From positions 1 to 34,416 of the forward strand of contig CAJCCF010000346.1 of assembly GCA_903960845.1 (NCBI GenBank): 34,416 nucleotides of DNA. The letters run 5' to 3'. Both the position numbers and the translations under genes were made by a program. Below the pieces are notes generated by a model that saw only the letters and a program-made list of their open reading frames with translations, did not search any database and was not told the DNA's origin. Positions 8,000 to 14,423 of the stretch are shown here, piece by piece. Numbering within the stretch: the stretch's first letter is position 1; each line of letters starts with the position of its first letter. Source of the DNA: an uncultured Verrucomicrobiota bacterium. GTDB taxonomy: Bacteria; Verrucomicrobiota; Verrucomicrobiia; Verrucomicrobiales; Verrucomicrobiaceae.

Positions 8000-8138
8000 G
8001 TGGAGACTTGGAGGTGTTTGAGCAGGAGATGAAGAGGAGGCGAGAATGGGATGCCGTGCAACCGCCCTGCTTGCACGCCTTTTTTGTGCTGACATCCATG
8101 CTGGAAACCTGGCCTGATCTCTGTCTCATTCGGGGCTC

Positions 8139-10607
8139 ATGCCTTCTTCCCCCGCTGATCCCGTGTCTTTGAACGACCTGCCTGAGCTGCCGTCCCGAAA
8201 TCGTCTTTCGATGACGCTGGTGCTGCTGGTGCAGTCGCTGAACGCGTTCAACGACAATTTCGTGAAGATGCTGCTCATCGCCTTTGCCGGGGCGGTGGCA
8301 CACGGCACGGACCTGGGCGACTCGATGCAGGTGTATCTGGGGGCGATTTTTTCCGTGCCCTACATCTTCTTTGCCCCGCTGGCCGGTTGGCTGAGCGACC
8401 GCTACTCCAAGCAGCGGGTGATCGTGTGGATGCAGGTCCTGCAGGTCCTGGTGTTTGTGAGCTTCATCGCGGCCCTCTGGCTGCATCAGGCGAGTCTCAC
8501 GCTGTGGCTGAGTTTGGCGGCATTCTTTTTGTTAGCGACCCAGGCGGCGTTTTTCAGTCCGGCAAAGATGGGCATCATCAAGGAACTGGTCGGCGGCCGC
8601 CGGCTGGGCTCGGCGAATGGAGCGCTGCAGATGACGATGTTTCTCGGCATCCTGAGCGGCATGTGGGCTGGCGGGACATGGTTTGGCGCCCGGCTGGCGG
8701 AGTCGAATGACCCATGGGCGGCGGTGTGGGTGCCGATGGTGGTGGTCACGGTACTGGCGCTCCTCCAGATCGCCGGGGCGCTGATGATCCAGCGCACACC
8801 GGAGCATGAGACGGTGGTGTTTCACCGGGGTGTGCTGGGGGAGCATTTCACGCACCTGAAACTCGTGTTCGGGAACCGGCCGATCAAGCTGGCCGCAATC
8901 GGCGTGAGTTACTTCTGGTTCATGTCGAATGCGGTGGGTTCGATCCTGGTGACGCTGAGTCACGAGCGTCATGTCGGTGATGCCGCGGCCGCTTCCAAAG
9001 ATCTCTCCCTGATGGCCGCGATGCTCGGAGTCGGGGTGATTCTCGGCAGCGGCATTTCATCGCTCGCCTCGCGGCGCAAGGTGGAGCTGGGCATCGTGCC
9101 TGTCGCGGGGATCGGTCTGGCTCTGGCCACGCTCGCGGCCGGACTGGCGCCCGGCACGGGGCCGCAGGTTTTTTTCGCCATGATCGGCATCGGTCTGGCG
9201 GGCGGGGCTTTCATGACGCCGCTGTATGCCTTTGTGCAAAGCCGCTGCCATCCGGATGAACTCGCGCGTGTGCTCGCAGCCATGAATCTTATGGACTGCA
9301 TCGCCTCCATCGTTGCGAACATTGTGGTGGTGAAAGTGATGCTGCTTCTGCATGTGTCCGCTTCCTGGCAGCTGATCCTCATTTCTCCGCTGGCCGTGAT
9401 TGCCGCGGTGTACATGACGCGGCTGCTGAGTCAGGATTTTCTGCGCTTCATCCTGCTGACGATCGTGCGCCTGATGTATCACGTGAAGTCGGTGAATCCC
9501 CAGCACGTGCCGGAAACGGGCGGCGTGCTGCTGCTGCCTAACCATGTTAGTTATGTCGATGCCGTCGTGCTCGGCGCAGCCACGGTGCGCAAGCTGCGCT
9601 TCGTCATGTGGGATGTGCTTTACAACATCCCCTGGCTGACCTGGTTCCTGCGCATCGTTGGTACGGTTCCGATCTCCCAAACGCGTGCAAAAGACGCCGT
9701 CCGCAGTGTGGCGGGCGCGCTGAAGGAGGGTCAGATTGTGGGCCTTTTCCCCGAGGGTGAGATCACGCGCCATGGCATGTTCAACGAATTGCAGAAGGGT
9801 TATGAACTCATGGCCCGACAGGGTGATGCGCTGGTCCTGCCGGTGTATTTGGAGGGGCTCTATGGGTCCATCTTTTCCTTTGAAGGCGGCACCTTCTTCA
9901 AGAAATGGCCCAAAAAATTGCGCTACCCCGTGACGGTTTATTATGGCAAACCCATGCCTGCCCGCGTGGCCACCACGACGGCGGTGCGCAGCCAGTGGCT
10001 CGACCTCAGTGCCCAGGCCATCGCTGCACGGGCCGCTGCCGCAGCGCCCATCCCCGGCATTTCTCCGCAGGCGATGGCCAATGCCCAGCGGCTCATGGAA
10101 GTCGATTGGGCGCGCTCGGGTGACACGCTGCTTTGCCTGTCACCCGCCGGCAGCGCCATTCATCAGACACTCACCGCCTTTGCCAGATTGAAGCCGCGCG
10201 TTCACCTCGTCACATCGCTGGAGACCGTCCAGGCCTGTGCCAAATCCAGTGTCGTCGCCGTCGGCAGCGCGGCTGAGATGAATAAAATCGTCGAGATCCC
10301 GGATTGGGAGCGCGTGGGCCGCTTCGTCATGTGCTGGGATGCCGCCGCCGTTCCGGCACCCGAATCACTCGACCTCTATCGTGGCCTGCTGGATATGACG
10401 AACGGCGATCTGCTCGCCACCTGCGTTCCTGATCCGGTGATGCCCGCCGGTGAAGAGGACCATCAGCGCGGCCGGCGCGCCGGAGCCCTCGGTCGTCTGC
10501 TGCCCGGAGCTGCTTCTCAGGCCAAGCTCGACGAATGCCTCAGCGCCTGGAATCTGATTTTGACGAATGATGGGTTTCTGATGCCAAAAGCAGCTGATGC
10601 CTTGTAG
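8139..10607 (+). CDS. LplT-like MFS transporter fused to PlsC acyltransferase, with remnant acyl-ACP synthetase tail
   Basis: An 822-residue inner-membrane protein. Residues 1 to about 430 are an MFS transporter with many helices, like the lysophospholipid flippase LplT (motif SLNAFNDNFVKMLLIAFAG near the start). Residues about 445-640 are a PlsC/LPLAT acyltransferase with the NHx4D motif (N468, H469, D474) and FPEG (537-540). In Aas-type systems this pair imports lysophospholipid and re-acylates it at sn-1, using acyl-ACP made by a following AMP-forming domain of some 500 residues. Here only about 180 residues remain. They lack a P-loop-like TSGTTGxPK motif but keep a stretch (VPDPVMPAGEE, then GRRAGALGRLLPG, about 777-790) resembling the acyl-ACP synthetase region. 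The acyl donor must therefore come from elsewhere. It is divergent from the DUF2786-like gene. Confidence 0.85.
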   Translation: MPSSPADPVSLNDLPELPSRNRLSMTLVLLVQSLNAFNDNFVKMLLIAFAGAVAHGTDLGDSMQVYLGAIFSVPYIFFAPLAGWLSDRYSKQRVIVWMQVLQVLVFVSFIAALWLHQASLTLWLSLAAFFLLATQAAFFSPAKMGIIKELVGGRRLGSANGALQMTMFLGILSGMWAGGTWFGARLAESNDPWAAVWVPMVVVTVLALLQIAGALMIQRTPEHETVVFHRGVLGEHFTHLKLVFGNRPIKLAAIGVSYFWFMSNAVGSILVTLSHERHVGDAAAASKDLSLMAAMLGVGVILGSGISSLASRRKVELGIVPVAGIGLALATLAAGLAPGTGPQVFFAMIGIGLAGGAFMTPLYAFVQSRCHPDELARVLAAMNLMDCIASIVANIVVVKVMLLLHVSASWQLILISPLAVIAAVYMTRLLSQDFLRFILLTIVRLMYHVKSVNPQHVPETGGVLLLPNHVSYVDAVVLGAATVRKLRFVMWDVLYNIPWLTWFLRIVGTVPISQTRAKDAVRSVAGALKEGQIVGLFPEGEITRHGMFNELQKGYELMARQGDALVLPVYLEGLYGSIFSFEGGTFFKKWPKKLRYPVTVYYGKPMPARVATTTAVRSQWLDLSAQAIAARAAAAAPIPGISPQAMANAQRLMEVDWARSGDTLLCLSPAGSAIHQTLTAFARLKPRVHLVTSLETVQACAKSSVVAVGSAAEMNKIVEIPDWERVGRFVMCWDAAAVPAPESLDLYRGLLDMTNGDLLATCVPDPVMPAGEEDHQRGRRAGALGRLLPGAASQAKLDECLSAWNLILTNDGFLMPKAADAL

Positions 10608-10630
10608 CAGAAGGGCGCAGGACGGCTTCC

Positions 10631-11077
10631 TCAGTCGATCAAATCCAAATCATGCCGCAACCGGCACACCGGCTCTTCCATCACACGCTCGGCGATTGCG
10701 GTCAGCTCGGCATCGCTTTTGAAACCAGCCAGTCGCGACATGCCAATGCGGTTCCGGGAGATCCAGTGCACCACCTTGCGTGCCGCCGCTTGCATGGCTG
10801 GTGAAGCCAGGCGTGCCGACCAGCCGCGGTATTCGCGCAGCGCCCAGAGACAGAGCACCCAGGCCCCGGCTCCCTGCCAGACTTCGCCCGTATCCGCCAT
10901 GACGACGATCTCCTGATCGGCCTGCAGATGTTGAATCGACGGGAGCCTGCGCGCAGCTTCCGCAGAATCATAAGGCAGAAACTCCAGCTTCACGTAGGCG
11001 GGTTGTTCGCTGAGCCATTGCCTGACCCGCGAGCACAAGCCGCAGCGGGCGTCATAAAAGAGAGTGAGGGTATGCAT
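10631..11077 (-). CDS. DCC-family (DUF393) thiol-disulfide oxidoreductase-like protein
   Basis: A 148-residue protein with the hallmark N-terminal motif DARCGLC (residues 9-15; Cys12 and Cys15), which gives the DCC family its name and is predicted to form a thioredoxin-like CxxC site. The middle part contains the family's typical IVVMADTGEVWQGAGAWVLC followed by an amphipathic helix region. The physiological partner is unknown in most members. It lies convergent to the MFS-acyltransferase gene, only 23 bases away, and 47 bases downstream of a four-helix membrane-protein gene in the same direction. There is no ribosome binding site before the ATG at 11077. Confidence 0.8.
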   Translation of the reverse strand: MHTLTLFYDARCGLCSRVRQWLSEQPAYVKLEFLPYDSAEAARRLPSIQHLQADQEIVVMADTGEVWQGAGAWVLCLWALREYRGWSARLASPAMQAAARKVVHWISRNRIGMSRLAGFKSDAELTAIAERVMEEPVCRLRHDLDLID

Positions 11078-11124
11078 GGGGTTGTAGCTGCGCTCGTTAG
11101 AGCGCGGGAGTTTGAGGGTTAGGT

Positions 11125-11547
11125 TTACACGAGAGTGGGTTTGATTTGGCGCGGGTGCTTGATGACGACATGCAGCGCGGCGGTGAGGCCGGTGATGGCG
11201 GCGAGAAGCCCTGGGATCCAGGCTTCGAGCGACCAGGCGGGCACAAGAATCACCAGAAAACCTGTCACGAAGGCTATGACTGCAGCATTCCGGGGCTTTC
11301 TCAGCGGACTCGATTCATCAACGATCAAATCCGTTGGCAGAAATACCGCAAGCCAGGCAATCAGCACCAGAACAGCCGAATAGAGCGCCGTAAAAAAGCC
11401 GTAGAACAGAAGATACTTAAAGGCTTCGGCAAAGGCTCTGAACTTGAAGGGTGCAGAGATCAGCATTCCGATGAGAGTTGTTGAATTACACGCCACCCAT
11501 CCCCAGAACATGGCGATGAAAGTGCGGCGGAATTTGTGGCGGAACAT
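11125..11547 (-). CDS. Four-helix membrane protein, unknown function
   Basis: A 140-residue protein with a basic N-terminus (MFRHKFRRTF) and four hydrophobic segments: around residues 11-30, 44-71, 88-105 and 108-125. A polar connector (FLPTDLIVDESSPLRKPRN) separates the two halves. The C-terminus is basic (KHPRQIKPTLV). I recognise no family. It is upstream of the DCC gene in the same direction and could be cotranscribed with it. The region before its start is a palindrome-rich repeat, so its promoter, if separate, lies in or beyond that element. Confidence 0.6.
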   Translation of the reverse strand: MFRHKFRRTFIAMFWGWVACNSTTLIGMLISAPFKFRAFAEAFKYLLFYGFFTALYSAVLVLIAWLAVFLPTDLIVDESSPLRKPRNAAVIAFVTGFLVILVPAWSLEAWIPGLLAAITGLTAALHVVIKHPRQIKPTLV

Positions 11548-11574
11548 GGCGGTAGTTGGTTGCGGATTTCAGAA

Positions 11575-11765
11575 TGGGTTTCGAGTCGCGCGGCAGCGTT
11601 CTGGAGTGCTCCAGCCCTCTGGAGCTTTTCCGTCGCAGCGGGAGATGTATCATCTTCGAGGGACGACCTGACCGCGACTGACCTTCGAAGTGGTAGGGGT
11701 TGAAGCGTGCCGCCCGGCCCTCGAAAGCGCCGGAGGGCCAGCGCACTCAAGGACGCTTCGCGACT
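11575..11765. repeat. Palindrome-rich intergenic repeat element
   Basis: About 190 bases without a convincing gene. GCTCCAG (11608-11614), loop CCCT, CTGGAGC (11619-11625) form a perfect hairpin. Further on GAAGCGT (11702-11708) pairs with ACGCTTC (11753-11759), enclosing GGCCCTC (11716-11722) paired with GAGGGCC (11733-11739). The layout is that of a mobile or dispersed palindromic repeat. From memory, similar sequences recur between genes in related Verrucomicrobia; this copy alone cannot prove it. Confidence 0.5.
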
Positions 11766-12157
11766 TAGGCGCTGACCCGGAGCATCGGCGGCACCGGCGG
11801 AGGCATGGTGGCCAGATGGGCGCGCTTACGCAGTTTCGTGAAAAGCAGCAGGTTGAAGAAGTGCATGCCGCCGAGCACCAGGAGCACGACACCGATCTTG
11901 CCACTCAGCGTTTCAAACACGCCTTGGGCTCCCGTCACGTTTTCAGTGGTCTTCAGGTAGAGTGAGACAAAGCCGATGTTGATGAGGTAGAAACCGACGA
12001 CAAGCAGGTGGTTCACGCTGTCGGCCAGTTCGGTGTTGCCATGGAAGCATTCGACGAGGAAAACGCGTCCGTTTTGATGCAGGGTCTTTGCGACCCAAAT
12101 AGTTAGGCCGACGGCGAGTGCCAGATAGAGGCCATAGGTGATCACAGTTTCGTTCAT
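11765..12157 (-). CDS. Integral membrane protein controlled by adjacent GbsR-type regulator
   Basis: A 130-residue protein with three clear helices, at about residues 5-23 (ITYGLYLALAVGLTIWVAK), 48-68 (NHLLVVGFYLINIGFVSLYL) and 86-108 (IGVVLLVLGGMHFFNLLLF), and a Pro-rich cytoplasmic tail (MPPPVPPMLRVSA). The family is unnamed. The ATG at 12157 has a ribosome binding site (AAAGGAA, about 10 bases upstream), unlike most genes here. A TATAAA box (12196-12201) directly abuts a perfect palindrome (12202-12221) that recurs before the regulator gene, so this gene is very probably the regulator's target. The function is unknown; a role in envelope stress or osmotic response is speculation from the GbsR name only. 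Confidence 0.7.
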   Translation of the reverse strand: MNETVITYGLYLALAVGLTIWVAKTLHQNGRVFLVECFHGNTELADSVNHLLVVGFYLINIGFVSLYLKTTENVTGAQGVFETLSGKIGVVLLVLGGMHFFNLLLFTKLRKRAHLATMPPPVPPMLRVSA

Positions 12158-12195
12158 GGGGTGGGTTCCTTTCGTTGGGTGCTGTCTTTGTTTGT

Positions 12196-12221
12196 TTTAT
12201 AGTTTCAGATAGTTCTGAAAC
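12196..12221 (-). promoter_or_regulatory. Operator palindrome with -10 box before membrane-protein gene
   Basis: A perfect 8+8 palindrome, GTTTCAGA, spacer TAGT, TCTGAAAC (12202-12221), abuts a minus-strand -10-like TATAAA (12201-12196). No good -35 is present. The same palindrome with one arm mismatch lies before the GbsR-type gene. A repressor bound here would cover the promoter. Confidence 0.7.
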
Positions 12222-12239
12222 ATGAGGGTAAAAAGGGGG

Positions 12240-12764
12240 TCAGCCGAGCAGTTTGATGGCCCACTGAAGGGCGGAGGCGTGCTTCATGCCCGCCACGGTG
12301 TCGGAAACCTTCATGCCGAACTCGACGAACTCCTGAAGTTCCTTCATCTGACGGTGGAAATCACGCCCGGGTCCGGCGTTTTCACCCTTGGTCTGCTCGG
12401 CACAGCCCTTGAGCACACCCAATGCAGGATCCAGTTCCCGGCGTTTACGTTCTTTGGCGATGATGATAAACATTTTCCACACATCCTTCTCCGCTTCGAA
12501 ATATTCTTTTCGCTCACCTTTTTTCACAACGAGCCGGATCAATCCCCAGCCGTTCAGTTCGCGCAGGTTGGTGTTCGCATTGCCACGGCTGATGTGGAGT
12601 CGCTGCATGATCTCGTCAGTGTACATCGGCTCCGGAGCGGTCATGAGCAGGGCATGGATCTGCGCCATCGTTCTGTTGATTCCCCAGTTGCTGCCAAGTG
12701 CGCCCCATTGAGCGATGAACTCTTCACGCGAATCTTCCCAAGTGCTGACAGGTTTGTTAGGCAT
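12240..12764 (-). CDS. GbsR/MarR-family winged-helix transcriptional regulator
   Basis: A 174-residue DNA-binding protein. The start region (FIAQWGALGSNWGINRTMAQ, then IHALLMTAPEPMYTDEIMQR) and the recognition helix region (LHISRGNANTNLRELNGWGL, then IRLVVKKGERKEYFEAEKDV) match the GbsR subgroup of MarR-like regulators, which share the WGINRTxAQIxALL helix and the SRGNxxxNLRxLxxWG recognition helix. The C-terminal helices probably dimerise. A palindrome at 12769-12788 sits 4 bases before its ATG and matches the one before the membrane-protein gene downstream, so autoregulation is likely. There is no Shine-Dalgarno site. The gene precedes its apparent target by 82 bases on the same strand. Confidence 0.85.
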   Translation of the reverse strand: MPNKPVSTWEDSREEFIAQWGALGSNWGINRTMAQIHALLMTAPEPMYTDEIMQRLHISRGNANTNLRELNGWGLIRLVVKKGERKEYFEAEKDVWKMFIIIAKERKRRELDPALGVLKGCAEQTKGENAGPGRDFHRQMKELQEFVEFGMKVSDTVAGMKHASALQWAIKLLG

Positions 12765-12768
12765 CCTA

Positions 12769-12788
12769 CTTTCAGATAGTTGTGAAAG
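12769..12788 (-). promoter_or_regulatory. Autoregulatory operator palindrome before GbsR-type gene
   Basis: CTTTCAGA, spacer TAGT, TGTGAAAG (12769-12788): 7 of 8 arm positions pair, and the half-site TTTCAGA-TAGT is identical to the operator at 12202-12221. It lies immediately upstream of the start codon at 12764. Confidence 0.65.
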
Positions 12789-12818
12789 ATAGGTTTGGCA
12801 AGCAGCACTTCATCATCT

Positions 12819-13544
12819 TTAAATGCGCATGCTTTCCGCCAGCAGTTCATCCACCAAGCGCGGCACTTCGATGCTTGCCGGACCATGGCGTTCTTCGGTG
12901 AAGTGGCTGGTGATGCCGGTGGGTTTGAGATTCACTTCGATAAGGCGCTGGCAGCCGTGTTCTGCGGCGAGGCGGACAAAGCCGGCGGCTGGATAGACAA
13001 CACCGGAGGTGCCGATGCACAGGAAGATGTCCACCGTCTCCAGCGCGCGCATGATCTCGTCGATGTAGTAGGGCATCTCGCCGAACCAGACGATGTCAGG
13101 CCGCAGTTTGCCTGTGCGTCCGCATTCGGGGCATGGCGTGTCCACGGTGACGGGACTTTCCCAATCCAACACGGTGCGACACCAGACACAGCGCACTTTT
13201 TTGAGCTGGCCGTGCATGTGCAGCAGACGTTTTGCGCCGACGCGCTCGTTGAGATCATCCACGTTTTGCGTGACATGGAGAAAGCCGCCGGGCCACGCGT
13301 TTTCGAGCCGCACCAGGGCGTGATGCGCGGCGTTTGGCTCCACGGTTTTCAACGCGACTCGACGCAGATTATAGAAGTGCTGCACGAGCTCAGGCGTGCG
13401 CACGAAAGCTTCAGGGGTGGCGACATCCTCGATCCGGTGTCCCTCCCACAAGCCATCGGTTCCCCTGAACGTCGCGACACCGGATTCTGCAGAGAGACCC
13501 GCTCCAGAGAGAATCACCAGATTGGGATGGGTCAGCGAGGCCAT
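12819..13544 (-). CDS. cobB: SIR2-family NAD-dependent protein deacylase (class III sirtuin)
   Basis: A 241-residue complete sirtuin. It removes acyl groups from protein lysines, consuming NAD and giving nicotinamide and O-acyl-ADP-ribose. The NAD motif GAGLSAESG is at residues 14-22, TQNVDDLN at 92-99, and the catalytic His111 is in HMHG. The zinc ligands Cys119, Cys122, Cys138 and Cys141 form two CxxC pairs. Tyr58 and Arg61 (YNLR) match the Tyr-x-x-Arg pair that lets SIRT5 and E. coli CobB bind succinyl- and malonyl-lysine, so desuccinylase activity is likely besides deacetylation. It begins 2 bases after the stop of the upstream membrane-anchored protein, so the two are cotranscribed. Confidence 0.92.
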   Translation of the reverse strand: MASLTHPNLVILSGAGLSAESGVATFRGTDGLWEGHRIEDVATPEAFVRTPELVQHFYNLRRVALKTVEPNAAHHALVRLENAWPGGFLHVTQNVDDLNERVGAKRLLHMHGQLKKVRCVWCRTVLDWESPVTVDTPCPECGRTGKLRPDIVWFGEMPYYIDEIMRALETVDIFLCIGTSGVVYPAAGFVRLAAEHGCQRLIEVNLKPTGITSHFTEERHGPASIEVPRLVDELLAESMRI

Positions 13545-13546
13545 GC

Positions 13547-14314
13547 TCAGGATTTGGGGCCCTCATACTGCGTCATGATCACGGTCTTGCCATCCTCGGT
13601 CGTGATCAGGTAGGTCGCGCTGGTTTTACCGTCCGCCTTGGTTGCTGTGATGCTCCCGGTCACGGAGCCATCGCCAGCAGTGATGAGGTTGGTTTCCGTG
13701 GTGTAGCCGGCGGCTTTGAGGGAGGCTTCAAGCTGTGTCTTCACTTTGGTCACCGGGTCTTTGGTGCTGCCGCGCACCATGCCCGTCACGTTGTCGTCCT
13801 GTTCTGATTTCATCCCGCCCTGTTCCGAAGCAAGTCCGGGATAAACAACAACCCAGGAAGGCGGGGAGGTGGCTGCGGCTCCGCCACCGATGACCGTTTG
13901 ACCCTGCGGTCCTTTCATGACGATGCCGCCTTTTCCGGCATCGGAGGCATCAATGGAGACCTCCTCGCCTTTGCTGTTCGTCATCTTCATTTTGCCTTTC
14001 TGAATGTCGTCAAAATTCATCGTCACAGTGTCCCCTGAGGATTTGACCTTGAAGGTGACTTCGCGTTTCGCGTCGTCGGTGGTCATGATCTGAATGTCTG
14101 GATTCATCTTCAGCATCAGCATGGCGGCTGCCTTGGCCGGGTCTTTTTTGCTCTCAGACGCAAACTCTTTGAGTTGCGGCATGAACTTGAAGACAACGGC
14201 TCCTCCACCGAGGAAGAGGATGACAACAATGACGAGGCAGCCAATGCCGCCGATGGCCAGACAGGACATGCCATTCTTCTCTTTCACAACGGGGATGCCA
14301 GGAGGTGTGTTCAT
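13547..14314 (-). CDS. Single-pass membrane-anchored protein, unknown function
   Basis: A 255-residue protein with a short Pro-rich N-terminus, one transmembrane helix (about residues 16-38, CLAIGGIGCLVIVVILFLGG) and a large extracytoplasmic domain rich in Thr, Lys and Gly beta-strand-like repeats (FKVKSSGDTVTMNFDDIQ, KMKMTNSKGEEVSIDASDAG, GSITATKADGKTSATYLITT). No catalytic motif or known family was recognised. The frame stays open to 14482, but that extension runs over the divergent prolyl oligopeptidase start, so the ATG at 14314 (MNTPPGIPVV) is chosen; an ATG at 14341 is an alternative. It shares an operon with the sirtuin, which starts 2 bases after its stop. Confidence 0.7.
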   Translation of the reverse strand: MNTPPGIPVVKEKNGMSCLAIGGIGCLVIVVILFLGGGAVVFKFMPQLKEFASESKKDPAKAAAMLMLKMNPDIQIMTTDDAKREVTFKVKSSGDTVTMNFDDIQKGKMKMTNSKGEEVSIDASDAGKGGIVMKGPQGQTVIGGGAAATSPPSWVVVYPGLASEQGGMKSEQDDNVTGMVRGSTKDPVTKVKTQLEASLKAAGYTTETNLITAGDGSVTGSITATKADGKTSATYLITTEDGKTVIMTQYEGPKS

Positions 14315-14387
14315 GGTGTTTGGATGGGATTGAGGCCCCATGATGCATGAATCGTCGACGCGAGACGAGATCATTTTCAGGGAGATT

Positions 14388-14415
14388 TCGACAGGCACTG
14401 TTTTATCGCCATGAT
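14388..14415 (+). promoter_or_regulatory. Candidate promoter of prolyl oligopeptidase gene (TCGACA-16-CATGAT)
   Basis: TCGACA (14388-14393), 16-base spacer, CATGAT (14410-14415), then CCGCACTC and the ATG at 14424. Only 8 bases separate the -10 from the start codon, so the message would be leaderless or nearly so. Confidence 0.4.
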
Positions 14416-14423
14416 CCGCACTC

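Noticed and set aside
9057..9773. 238-aa minus-strand frame opposite the MFS-acyltransferase gene
   Set aside because: It is a His/Arg/Gln-rich shadow without motifs, opposite conserved transporter helices.
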